DNA from: an uncultured bacterium | GTDB lineage: Bacteria; Bacillota; Clostridia; Oscillospirales; Acutalibacteraceae | DNA length: 34,162 nt | Assembly: GCA_949293385.1 (NCBI GenBank) | Contig: CASFDQ010000027.1 | Span: forward strand, 1 to 34,162 | Direction of reading: 5' to 3' | Shown: piece by piece, positions 24,458-32,524 of the stretch | Layout of the letters: each line of letters begins with the position of its first letter | How positions within the stretch are numbered: the first letter of the stretch is position 1 | Program-made: the position numbers and the translations under genes | The notes under the pieces: model-generated | The model's database searches: none | The model's input: only the letters and a program-made list of their open reading frames with translations | Told to the model about the DNA's origin: nothing

Positions 24458-25300
24458 ATGAAAAAATACGGCGTGATAGGCTTCCCCTTAGGACATAGTA
24501 TGTCGCCCTTCATACAAAAAGAACTCTTTGCCCTTCGCGGAACAGAGGCCGAATACGAAAAATATGAGATAGCGCCCGAAAAACTCAGCGAGGAGTTTTC
24601 GAAGACCCTCTCTGCGCTTGACGGCTTTAATATAACTATTCCTCATAAGATCGCAATTATGTCCTGCTGCGACGAAATTGACGGCGTTGCCGCCGAATAC
24701 GGCGCGGTAAATACCGTCGTTAAAAGGGACGGAAGATTTTTTGGCTACAATACCGACGCCTACGGATTTTTAAAGGGTCTCGAGTTTTCGGGAATACCCC
24801 TTGAGGGAAGGGTACTGATCTATGGCTTCGGAGGAGCCGCCCGTACCCTTATAACCGAAAGCCTTAAGGCGGGCTGTGAGGTGACGGTGGGCACAACGGC
24901 CGACCGCTTGGCTCAGGCCGAGAAGGTAGTCGCGGAGATCGCCGCCAAAAAGGGCAAAAAAATAAAGCTTATCTCAAACGGGGAAATAACCGAAAATTTC
25001 GACCTTCTCGTTCACGCAAGTCCCGTGGGAATGTACCCGAAGGTCGGAGTCTCTCCCATAACGGCAGATCAGGTTGAGCTTTTTAAATATGTTTACGACA
25101 TTGTTTATAATCCCACCGAAACCGAGCTTTTAAAAACGGCAAGGGAAAAGGGCAAGATCTGCGGCGGAGGACTTTCTATGCTTGTTTATCAGGCTATGCG
25201 GGGTCAGACCCACGGCCTTGGAGTAGAGTTTACAAGGGAAGAGGCCGCCACCGTCATCGAAAGGTCGGCCAAGGAGCTCGAAAGGGTGTTCGGAAAATGA
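24458..25300 (+). CDS. aroE: Shikimate 5-dehydrogenase
   Basis: 280 residues. The N-terminal substrate domain shows GVIGFPLGHSMSPFIQK and the catalytic Lys in NITIPHKIAIM, with the second substrate contact in YNTDAYGF. The C-terminal NADPH domain has IYGFGGAARTLI. It reduces 3-dehydroshikimate to shikimate with NADPH. SD AAAGGTGATG precedes the ATG by 6-7 nt. The stop overlaps the aroK start by 4 nt (ATGA), so the two are coupled. First gene of the aromatic block. Confidence 0.95.
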   Translation: MKKYGVIGFPLGHSMSPFIQKELFALRGTEAEYEKYEIAPEKLSEEFSKTLSALDGFNITIPHKIAIMSCCDEIDGVAAEYGAVNTVVKRDGRFFGYNTDAYGFLKGLEFSGIPLEGRVLIYGFGGAARTLITESLKAGCEVTVGTTADRLAQAEKVVAEIAAKKGKKIKLISNGEITENFDLLVHASPVGMYPKVGVSPITADQVELFKYVYDIVYNPTETELLKTAREKGKICGGGLSMLVYQAMRGQTHGLGVEFTREEAATVIERSAKELERVFGK

Positions 25301-25788
25301 AAAACATAATTCTTTGCGGCTTTATGGGAAGCGGCAAGAGCACCCTTGCAAAAGGCCTTTCCGAGGCCCTCGGTATGCCCCTTATCGATACCGATGAGGA
25401 GATAGTAAGAAGGCAGGGGAGAACCATTGCCGAAATCTTCGCTTCCGACGGAGAAGCCTTCTTCAGAAGCCTTGAGACCGAGCTTATAAAGGAGCTTTCC
25501 GAAAAGGAGGGGTATATAATATCCCTCGGCGGAGGTCTTGCGGCGAATGAAAAAAATCATCCCTATCTTAAGGCGGCGGGAAGGCTTATCCTTCTCGACT
25601 GCGGAATAGAGGAGACCCTTCGCCGAATTTCGGGGGATAAGACCCGCCCTCTTACCGCAGGGGGAGAAGAGGATATAATCGCCCGATATAACTACCGAAA
25701 ACCTATCTACGAATCGGTGGCAGATATCGTGATCGACAGCTCCGCATCGGCAGGCAAGACCCTTGCTCTTGCCTTAGAGCTTTTATAA
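25297..25788 (+). CDS. aroK: Shikimate kinase
   Basis: 163 residues. P-loop GFMGSGKSTLAKGL at about 7-20, substrate-binding DTDEEI (about 31-36), the G-G-G loop SLGGGLAANEKN, and the lid Arg region DKTRPLTAGG. Phosphorylates shikimate to shikimate 3-phosphate using ATP. Starts within the aroE stop (4-nt overlap). Downstream the operon is interrupted by about 2.1 kb, holding a repeat-rich gap and a minus-strand gene, before aroB resumes. Confidence 0.94.
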   Translation: MKNIILCGFMGSGKSTLAKGLSEALGMPLIDTDEEIVRRQGRTIAEIFASDGEAFFRSLETELIKELSEKEGYIISLGGGLAANEKNHPYLKAAGRLILLDCGIEETLRRISGDKTRPLTAGGEEDIIARYNYRKPIYESVADIVIDSSASAGKTLALALELL

Positions 25789-25886
25789 ACGGGGGGCTAT
25801 CACTACGCTCAGTGATCAGAGACCGTTGGTCGCAATTAAATCCGAGGGGTCGAGATTCCGCCTACGGCGATTTTGCGACTTTACCT

Positions 25887-25984
25887 GCGACAATGGGTCA
25901 TTCTGAGCCTGTCGAACACGAAGTGCGGCACCGTAGGTGACGGAATCTTATTGTCGCAAAATTTCGACTTGCGCTCAGGATGAC
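25887..25984 (-). repeat. Dispersed ~98-nt inverted-repeat element, copy B
   Basis: Reverse complement of copy A at 4734-4832 with only a few differences, mainly in the loop (CACTTCGTG versus CGCTACGCG) and one arm. No coding capacity. Confidence 0.8.
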
Positions 25985-26025
25985 ACGACCCCGCGGACCC
26001 GAGCGGAATTGAAAGCTAATAGAAT

Positions 26026-26077
26026 AAAAACGGCTACGATAAGCCTTCTCTTTGGATGAGGCTTATCGTAGCCGTTT
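26026..26077. terminator. Terminator of the LRR gene / aroK
   Basis: 19-bp stem AAACGGCTACGATAAGCCT / AGGCTTATCGTAGCCGTTT with a 12-nt loop. The minus strand then has TTTTTATTC, fitting the end of the LRR gene (stop 26103). Confidence 0.8.
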
Positions 26078-26102
26078 GCCTTTTGTGAAGCTCAGAGTAT
26101 CT

Positions 26103-27854
26103 TTACCGGTCTTTCGTGCTCTTTTTCTTAAGCAAAATTACGATAACCGCCGCGACGAGGACAAGACCTGCTCCCGAAAGGATCCATATAAACTCTCCGC
26201 TATGAGCGGGGTCGGCGGAGCCTGCGTCCTCTTCCTCTTCCTCTTCTAAGGGAGGCTGCTCGGGAAGCTCTATTGCCTCAAACCTTATACCCGTATCCTC
26301 CGCAAGCTTTTCGGCCTTAGAGCCCTTACCGCCGCGGATAAGCTCGACCTTATAGGGACTGTCGTCTGAGTCAAGACCGTACCGATACCGACACCAATTC
26401 TCGTCGAATTCGGTATTCATACCGAGAACGGTTACGGTGTCAAGGAAGAAGCAGTTTGAAAAGGCGTAGCTTCCGACCTGTTTAAGTCCTGCGGGTAGGG
26501 TTATTTCGTGTATCGAGCGACAGCCGAGAAAGGCGCCGTACCCTATACCGACGAGACTTTCGGGCAGGGTCACGCTTCTGATGTTGTCGTTGTTCAAAAA
26601 GGCGTGGGCGGCTATTACCCTGGTGCCCTCCTTTATCTTGATATCTCCCCCTATGTTCTCGTCCGCCGCGATAAGGTAGTTGCCCGCGTAAAGCAGACCG
26701 TCCTCTCGGGGACTCTCGCTGTAAAAGCGGGTATTTTCAAATGCTCCGGCTCCTATTTCGGTTATCCCCTTGCCAAGGCTGACCTCCTTTAGTCCCAACC
26801 AACCCGAAAACGCTCCGTTTTCGATGACCTTAACGCTGTCGGGAAGGGTGAGTGAAGCTATGCCGTAGTGTTTGGTGAAAACGCCTCGCGGGATATAGGT
26901 GACCCCGTCCTTTATCCTGACCTTTTCGGGCAGGGGAAGATCGGAACCGACAATAAAGTTTTCGAGGTATAAAACTCCGTCGGTATAATTTTTTCGGTCG
27001 TCCTTGAAGGCGGTGCCGTCGACGGCGGTTACAGCTACCTCTTCTACCGCCTTGCCGATATTTATTTCCTTAAGGGAGGTACAGTCGCTGAAGAGACCGT
27101 GGCTTATAACCGTAAGACTGTCGGGGAGGGTTATCTTTTCCATAGCGGTACAGCCGACGAAGGCGTAGGCCCCAAGCTCCGAAAGCCCCTCGGAAAGAGA
27201 GACCTTTTTAAGAGCGGCACAACCCGAAAAGGCCCTTTCGCCTATTTTCGAAATACCTTTTGGCAGAGTAATACTTTCGAGGGCGGTACAGTCCTTAAAA
27301 CACTCGGCTCCTATTTCGGAAACCGCCTTTACGGAGAATTCCTTAAGGGCGGCGCAGCCTTCAAAGGCCGAGCTTCCGATACTTTTTACAGAGGGTAGCT
27401 CGACCCTTTTAAGGGAGCTGCAGTTTGCAAAGGCTCCGATCGCGATATTTTCCACCGAGCTAGGCAGGCTGACGCTTTCAAGAGAGGTACAGCCCGTAAA
27501 GGCGTAATGCTTTATATCCTTAAGCTTTTTTCCGAAAACTATCTTCTTTAGGTTTATACAGTCTGAAAAGCAGGCCGCCGATATCTCGGTAAGGCCGTCG
27601 GGCAGATGAACTTCGACTATTTCGGTGCGCTTTAGAATGGCTCTGCCGCTTATATCGGTGACCGTTTTTCCGTCGAGCTTTTCGGGGATCTTAAGAATTC
27701 CGTTTTCAGGAATATCTATCGCGGTAAGGGTTATACCGTTTTGATTTTCGGTATATTCGAGGCCGTCCGTCCCCTGCGCCAAAGCATTACCGCCAAAAAG
27801 CAGAGGCGTACTGACGAGGATAAGGGTAAATAGCAGGGCAATGGCTTTTTTCAT
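26103..27854 (-). CDS. BspA-type leucine-rich repeat (LRR_5) surface protein
   Basis: 583 residues. Signal peptide MKKAIALLFTLILVSTPLLF with cleavage near ALA-QG, then at least ten LRR_5 repeats of about 23 residues with the pattern IG..AF.GC..L..V.LP (for example IGAFANCSSLKRVELPSVKS). An acidic linker (EEEEEED) leads to a C-terminal transmembrane helix (about 554-576) and a KKK tail. This is the TM-anchored form of BspA-like proteins, which in gut Firmicutes bind host or microbial surface ligands; the ligand here is unknown. It sits on the opposite strand between aroK and aroB and has its own promoter, a perfect SD (AAAGGAGGTC) and terminator, so it is an independent insertion into the aromatic block. 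Confidence 0.9.
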   Translation of the reverse strand: MKKAIALLFTLILVSTPLLFGGNALAQGTDGLEYTENQNGITLTAIDIPENGILKIPEKLDGKTVTDISGRAILKRTEIVEVHLPDGLTEISAACFSDCINLKKIVFGKKLKDIKHYAFTGCTSLESVSLPSSVENIAIGAFANCSSLKRVELPSVKSIGSSAFEGCAALKEFSVKAVSEIGAECFKDCTALESITLPKGISKIGERAFSGCAALKKVSLSEGLSELGAYAFVGCTAMEKITLPDSLTVISHGLFSDCTSLKEINIGKAVEEVAVTAVDGTAFKDDRKNYTDGVLYLENFIVGSDLPLPEKVRIKDGVTYIPRGVFTKHYGIASLTLPDSVKVIENGAFSGWLGLKEVSLGKGITEIGAGAFENTRFYSESPREDGLLYAGNYLIAADENIGGDIKIKEGTRVIAAHAFLNNDNIRSVTLPESLVGIGYGAFLGCRSIHEITLPAGLKQVGSYAFSNCFFLDTVTVLGMNTEFDENWCRYRYGLDSDDSPYKVELIRGGKGSKAEKLAEDTGIRFEAIELPEQPPLEEEEEEDAGSADPAHSGEFIWILSGAGLVLVAAVIVILLKKKSTKDR

Positions 27855-27884
27855 AGGGTCGACCTCCTTTGGTTTTCTGTTATA

Positions 27885-27893
27885 ATTATACCA
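27885..27893 (-). promoter_or_regulatory. Extended -10 promoter of the LRR gene
   Basis: Minus strand TGGTATAAT (27893-27885), i.e. a TGN-extended perfect -10, about 31 nt before the ATG. No clear -35. Confidence 0.55.
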
Positions 27894-27937
27894 TAATCGT
27901 ATGTCTCTTGTATATATAATTATTTTGGTTCAGGTTA

Positions 27938-27966
27938 TTGCATTTAGAGGAATTTTGTGATAAAAT
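27938..27966 (+). promoter_or_regulatory. aroB-to-proS promoter
   Basis: TTGCAT (27938-27943), 17-nt spacer, TAAAAT (27961-27966), start near 27973. The TTG that could be mistaken for an aroB start codon is the -35 hexamer. Confidence 0.55.
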
Positions 27967-27997
27967 AATCTGTAATCTTGTTTTACGGTGGGATACT

Positions 27998-29056
27998 ATG
28001 CGAAAAATTACCGTTTCGGGTCAAAACGGCTACGAAATTCTTATAAGCAACAATATTTTAGCCTCCTGCGGCGAGTATGTCAGGAAGGTGACCGCCGCCA
28101 AAAAGGCTCTTATAATCTCCGACAGCAACGTTTACCCCCTCTACGGAGACTCGGTAAGTGCTTCTCTCAGGGATAACGGCTTCGAGGTATCGCATTTTGC
28201 TTTTCCCGCCGGAGAAGCCTCAAAGACCCTCGATACCGTAAGCGATATGATAAAGGCCCTCTGTGAGGCTCAGCTTACCCGAAGCGATATCGTCGTAGCT
28301 TTGGGCGGCGGCGTCACGGGAGATATGGCAGGCTTCGCTTCGGCAATATATCTTCGCAGAATCGATTTCGTTCAGATACCTACCTCCCTTCTTTCTCAGG
28401 TCGACTCCTCGGTAGGCGGAAAGACAGGCTGTGACCTGTCCTTCGGAAAAAACCTTATCGGCGCATTTCATAATCCGCTTTTGGTTTTAATCGACCCCGA
28501 TACCCTAAAGACCCTTCCCGACCGTTATAAAAACGACGGGATCGGCGAGATAATAAAATGCGGTTGTATACGTTCGGCCTCCCTTTTCGAAAGGCTGGAA
28601 AAGGCCGAAAGCTTTGATAGTATAACCGAGGACGCTATTTTCGAGTGTGTCGATATAAAGCGCGTTGTAGTCGAAAACGACTTTACCGAAAAAGGGGAGA
28701 GAATGCTTCTTAATTTCGGTCACACCCTCGCCCACGCCATCGAAAAATACGAAAGCTATATAGGCCTTGCTCACGGCGAGGCGGTAGGCGTCGGAATGGC
28801 GGTAATAACCAAGGCCTCCGAAAAGGCGGGCTATACCGAAAAGGGAACCGCCGAAAGAATAGAAAGGCTTCTCGGAAAATTCGGCCTGCCGATAAAAACC
28901 GACGCCCCCATAGATAAGCTATGCGAAATAATGCTTCACGATAAAAAGCGCAGAGCAGGGGAGATAAACCTGGTGCTTCTTAAGAATATCGGCGACTCCT
29001 TTACTTTAGGCTATCCGACCGAGTCCCTTACCGCCTTTTTCTCGGAGGGAATGTGA
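27998..29056 (+). CDS. aroB: 3-dehydroquinate synthase
   Basis: 352 residues from ATG 27998, which follows SD GGTGGG at 5-6 nt. An upstream in-frame TTG at 27938 would add 20 residues but lies in the promoter. NAD-binding signature VALGGGVTGDMAGFASAIYL; active-site QIPTSLLSQVDSSVGGKTGC; metal ligands in NFGHTLAHAIE and the AHGEAVGVGM region. Converts DAHP to 3-dehydroquinate with NAD+ and a divalent metal. Stop TGA overlaps the aroA start by 1 nt (ATG at 29056). First gene of the second part of the aromatic operon. Confidence 0.95.
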   Translation: MRKITVSGQNGYEILISNNILASCGEYVRKVTAAKKALIISDSNVYPLYGDSVSASLRDNGFEVSHFAFPAGEASKTLDTVSDMIKALCEAQLTRSDIVVALGGGVTGDMAGFASAIYLRRIDFVQIPTSLLSQVDSSVGGKTGCDLSFGKNLIGAFHNPLLVLIDPDTLKTLPDRYKNDGIGEIIKCGCIRSASLFERLEKAESFDSITEDAIFECVDIKRVVVENDFTEKGERMLLNFGHTLAHAIEKYESYIGLAHGEAVGVGMAVITKASEKAGYTEKGTAERIERLLGKFGLPIKTDAPIDKLCEIMLHDKKRRAGEINLVLLKNIGDSFTLGYPTESLTAFFSEGM

Positions 29057-30297
29057 TGGATATAAAGATAGTTCCTTCCCCCCTTTCGGGGCAGGTCGAT
29101 ATACCTCCCTCAAAATCCGCCGCCCACAGAGCCCTTATCTGCGCCGCACTTTCCGAGGGGACGAGCCGCGTAGAGCCCTACTGTACCTCTGAGGACATAA
29201 AGGCCACCGCCGCCTGCCTTCGGGCTTTCGGTATGAGGATAGAGGAGGACGAAAAGGGCTATACGGTAGGCCGAGGGGAAAGGATAAAAGGCGGAACCCT
29301 CGATTTCGGCGAATCGGGCTCCACCGCTCGCTTTCTCCTGCCCGTTGCCGCCGCCCTGGGCGCGGAGGTGACCGCAAAGGGAAAGGGCCGACTCCCCCAA
29401 CGACCTATGAAGGTTCTGACCGACCTTCTGCGTCAGCACGGTGTAGAGGTCTCTTCGGATAACCTCCCGATGACCCTTAAGGGAAAAATGACCGCAGGGG
29501 AATTTGCCCTGCCCGGTAATATCAGCTCCCAGTACATAAGCGGTCTTATGCTTGCCGCGCCGCTTCTTGACGGCGATACCGAGATAATCCCGACAACCGC
29601 CCTTGAATCTGTCGGCTATATCGATATGACGGTAGACGCCGTGAAGGGTCAGGGGGTCGGCGTAGAAGAGACCGAAAAAGGCTGGAAAATTTCGGCCGAT
29701 CAAAGCTATAAGCCCCGCGATATAAAGATAGAGGGGGACTGGTCGCAGGCAGCCTTCTTTATGTCGGCCGCCGCAATAGGCGGAGATATAAGGGTACACG
29801 GCCTCGACTTTGCGTCCCGTCAGGGGGATATGGCCGCCCTTGACGTTTTTGCCGCCTTTGGTGCAGATATTTCCATTGAGGGAGACGTTTTGCATATAAG
29901 AAAGGGTGAGCTTCGAGGAATAGAGGTAAACGCCGCCGATATTCCCGATATGGTCCCCGCCATCGCCGCCACCGCCGCCTTCGCAAGGGGCAAAACGGTC
30001 ATTCATTCGGCCGAAAGGCTAAGAATTAAAGAAAGCGACCGAATTAAGACCACCATAGCCGCCCTGAATGCTCTCGGCATTAAGACCGAGGAAAGACCCG
30101 ACGGAATGATGATCTACGGAGGAAGACCGAAGGGCGGAGCTGTTGACGGAGCGAATGACCACAGAATAGTAATGGCCTTCTCGGTGGCCGCCGCCTTCGC
30201 TGAGGGTGAAAGCGTTATTACGGGCGCCGAAGCTATAAATAAATCATATCCCGAATTTTTTGAGGATCTTAAAAAGCTTGGAGGAAAGATACAGTGA
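29056..30297 (+). CDS. aroA: 3-phosphoshikimate 1-carboxyvinyltransferase (EPSP synthase)
   Basis: 413 residues from ATG 29056; SD GGAGG at 29045-29049 favours it over GTG 29053. Motifs in order: PPSKSAAHRALI (shikimate-3-phosphate binding), FGESGSTARFLLPVAAALG (the NSGT region, with ESGS), RLPQRPMKVL, ISSQYISGLMLAAPL, DWSQAAFFMSAAAIGG, RIKESDRIK and NDHRIVMAF. Transfers enolpyruvate from PEP to shikimate 3-phosphate. Glyphosate sensitivity class is not decidable by eye. Ends in TGA overlapping the aroC GTG start. Confidence 0.95.
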   Translation: MDIKIVPSPLSGQVDIPPSKSAAHRALICAALSEGTSRVEPYCTSEDIKATAACLRAFGMRIEEDEKGYTVGRGERIKGGTLDFGESGSTARFLLPVAAALGAEVTAKGKGRLPQRPMKVLTDLLRQHGVEVSSDNLPMTLKGKMTAGEFALPGNISSQYISGLMLAAPLLDGDTEIIPTTALESVGYIDMTVDAVKGQGVGVEETEKGWKISADQSYKPRDIKIEGDWSQAAFFMSAAAIGGDIRVHGLDFASRQGDMAALDVFAAFGADISIEGDVLHIRKGELRGIEVNAADIPDMVPAIAATAAFARGKTVIHSAERLRIKESDRIKTTIAALNALGIKTEERPDGMMIYGGRPKGGAVDGANDHRIVMAFSVAAAFAEGESVITGAEAINKSYPEFFEDLKKLGGKIQ

Positions 30298-31385
30298 GAT
30301 CGAGCGTAGGCTCAAGGGTAAGACTGACCGTTTTCGGCGAAAGCCACGGCCCTGCCGTAGGCTGTGTGCTTGAGGGTCTGCCCGCAGGGCATAAAATTGA
30401 TATGGAAATGCTGTCGGCTCAGATGTTCCGCCGTGCACCGGGTAAGGACAAGACCGCAACCACCCGCAGGGAGGCCGACGAGCCCGAGATACTTTCGGGA
30501 GTGCTTTTCGGCGTAACTACGGGAGCCCCCCTTGCCCTTATAATAAGAAATAACGATACCCGTTCCAACAACTACGATAATTTGAAGGTGCATCCGCGAC
30601 CTAATCATTCCGACTACGCCGCATACGTAAAATTCGGCGGCTTTAACGATGTTCGCGGCGGCGGTCATTTTTCGGCCCGTCTTACCGCGCCTATAGTTGC
30701 CGCAGGCGCTATATGCAAAAGCTTGCTCGCCGAAAAAGGAATAACCGTCGGCGGCCATATAAGCAGTATCGGCCCCGTGGACGACACCCCCTTCGACCCC
30801 GTAAAGATAAGCGCAGAGGAGCTTAAAGCCTTAAACACCAAGCTTTTCGCCCTTAACGCCCCCGAAAGGGAGGAGGCTATGCGGGCCGAGGTCGAAGCGG
30901 CAAGAATGGACTGCGATTCGGTAGGCGGCTCGGTAGAGCTTGCGGCGGTAGGACTTCCCGCAGGTGTAGGAGACCCTATGTTCTACGGCGTTGAAAACGT
31001 TATCGCGCAGGTGCTTTACGGAGTCCCTGCCGTAAAATCGGTATCCTTCGGAGCGGGGGCAGACTTCTCCCGAATGAGGGGAAGCGAGGCCAACGATCAG
31101 ATGTACGTAGACGAAAAGGGTCAGGTAAAATGCCTTACCAATAACTGCGGCGGAATTACGGGTGGAATAACCAACGGAATGCCCCTTATAGTAAAGGTCG
31201 CCTTAAAGCCGACCCCATCCATCTCGAAGCCACAGCAGACGGTAGACCTCGAAAAAATGGAGAATTCGACCCTCTCTATCGTCGGCCGTCACGACCCCTG
31301 CATAGTGCCCCGTGCCCTTGCGGCCCTTGAAGCGGCGCTCTGCATCGGACTTACCGACCTTTTAGCGGAGGACGGAAAATTATGA
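30294..31385 (+). CDS. aroC: Chorismate synthase
   Basis: 363 residues. Starts at GTG 30294 within the aroA stop (GTGA overlap), with SD GGAGG at 30281-30285. Signatures: TVFGESHGPAVGCVLEGLPAG, FRRAPGKDKTATTRREADEP (FMN/EPSP site), HPRPNHSDYAAYVKFGGFND, RGGGHFSARLTAP, GGITGGITNGMPL and the C-terminal RHDPCIVPRALAALEAAL. Performs the flavin-dependent trans-elimination of phosphate from EPSP to give chorismate. Coupled to the downstream P-protein by ATGA overlap. Confidence 0.96.
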   Translation: MRSSVGSRVRLTVFGESHGPAVGCVLEGLPAGHKIDMEMLSAQMFRRAPGKDKTATTRREADEPEILSGVLFGVTTGAPLALIIRNNDTRSNNYDNLKVHPRPNHSDYAAYVKFGGFNDVRGGGHFSARLTAPIVAAGAICKSLLAEKGITVGGHISSIGPVDDTPFDPVKISAEELKALNTKLFALNAPEREEAMRAEVEAARMDCDSVGGSVELAAVGLPAGVGDPMFYGVENVIAQVLYGVPAVKSVSFGAGADFSRMRGSEANDQMYVDEKGQVKCLTNNCGGITGGITNGMPLIVKVALKPTPSISKPQQTVDLEKMENSTLSIVGRHDPCIVPRALAALEAALCIGLTDLLAEDGKL

Positions 31386-32515
31386 AACTTGACGAAATAA
31401 GAAACGAAATAGATAAAATAGATAAAGAGCTGGTGCCGCTTTTAAAGGCCCGAATGAACTGCTCGATAAAGGTGGCCGAAATCAAGAAGGCGGAGGGTCT
31501 CCCCATCTACCACCCCGGCCGAGAGCAGGCCATTCTCGACAAGGTCTGTGATATGGGCGGCGAGTTCGGAAGCTATATCTCGGCGGTATACCGCGAGATA
31601 ATGGGCGTTTCCAAGGAGGCTCAGCAGGTCGAGCTTACCCCTGCAGGCGATCTTGCGGGAAGAATAGTAAACGCAAAGGACGGAATTAAGGAAAACGTTA
31701 CGGTAGCCTGTCAGGGCGTAGCGGGTGCCTTCGGAAACATAGCCGCAAAAAATCTTCACAAAACCGGTAACATAAAATACTACGATACCTTTGAAGACGT
31801 TTTCAGAGCGGTCGAAAAGGACGAAGCGGTCTACGGAGTGGTCCCCGTCGAAAACTCCAACGCAGGCTCGGTCATGGAGGTCTACGACCTTATACTTAAA
31901 TACAGGTTCTACATAGTCTCTGCCGCAGAGCTTGCCGTAAACGAAAACCTTTTGGGCGTCCCCGGCGCAAAGCTCAGCGATATTAAGACCGTATATTCTC
32001 ATCCGCAGGCTCTTGCTCAGTCGGACGAGTTTATAAAGGAGCACGGAATAACCCCGATCCAGTATTCCAATACCGCAATGGCGGCAAAATACGTGTCGGA
32101 GCTCGGCGATAAGTCGGTGGCCGCCGTCGGCTCGGCCCTTGCGGGAAGCCTTTACGGACTTGAGGTCATCGCCCCCGATATTCAGTCGATAAAGCATAAC
32201 TGCACGAGATTTATAACCATCTCGAAGCAGCTTATAATCCCCGACGAAGCAAATAAGGTAAGCGTGGTCTTCTCGGTGCCCCACAGCGTCGGCGCACTGA
32301 ACAGAGTTTTAAACCGCTTCTGTGTAAACGGACTTAACCTTACCAAGATAGAATCCCGCGCGGCGAGAAACGGAAATTTCGATTACGTTTTCTACCTCGA
32401 CTTCGCAGGAACTCTTAACGACAGAAAGACAATAGCGCTCATCTCCTCCCTTGCCGACGAGCTACCCGATTTTACCTTCCTCGGCAACTACAGAGAAGAA
32501 GTAATTAAGGAATAG
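31382..32515 (+). CDS. pheA: Bifunctional chorismate mutase / prephenate dehydratase (P-protein)
   Basis: 377 residues with three domains. AroQ-type chorismate mutase at about 1-85 (LDEIRNEIDKIDKELVPLLKARM, with later ILDKV and YREIM). Prephenate dehydratase at about 107-285 (ACQGVAGAFGNIAAKNLHK, VPVENSNAGSV, and the TRF motif in KHNCTRFITIS). ACT regulatory domain at about 290-365 (SVVFSVPHSVGALNRVLNRF and LTKIESRAARNGNFDYVFYLDF). It converts chorismate to prephenate and on to phenylpyruvate; phenylalanine feedback through the ACT domain is the family norm. The usual ESRP is ESRA here, a mild variant. 4-nt overlap with aroC; proS begins 9 nt after its stop. Confidence 0.95.
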   Translation: MKLDEIRNEIDKIDKELVPLLKARMNCSIKVAEIKKAEGLPIYHPGREQAILDKVCDMGGEFGSYISAVYREIMGVSKEAQQVELTPAGDLAGRIVNAKDGIKENVTVACQGVAGAFGNIAAKNLHKTGNIKYYDTFEDVFRAVEKDEAVYGVVPVENSNAGSVMEVYDLILKYRFYIVSAAELAVNENLLGVPGAKLSDIKTVYSHPQALAQSDEFIKEHGITPIQYSNTAMAAKYVSELGDKSVAAVGSALAGSLYGLEVIAPDIQSIKHNCTRFITISKQLIIPDEANKVSVVFSVPHSVGALNRVLNRFCVNGLNLTKIESRAARNGNFDYVFYLDFAGTLNDRKTIALISSLADELPDFTFLGNYREEVIKE

Positions 32516-32524
32516 GTGATTAAA

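Larger units (their letters stand above)
25789..26102. other. Repeat-rich non-coding interval after aroK
   Basis: 314 bp with no gene. Contains GCTCAGTGATCAGAGACCGT (25808-) of the GTGGACAG/CAGTGATCAG family, the reverse copy of the ~98-nt inverted-repeat element (25887-25984), a GAGCGGAATT motif (26001-26010) also present at 5041, and the terminator hairpin at 26026-26077. Confidence 0.75.

Noticed and set aside
27938..27997. 20-residue N-terminal extension of AroB from TTG
   Set aside because: The TTG is part of a -35 hexamer; ATG 27998 has an SD and starts where AroB homology begins.
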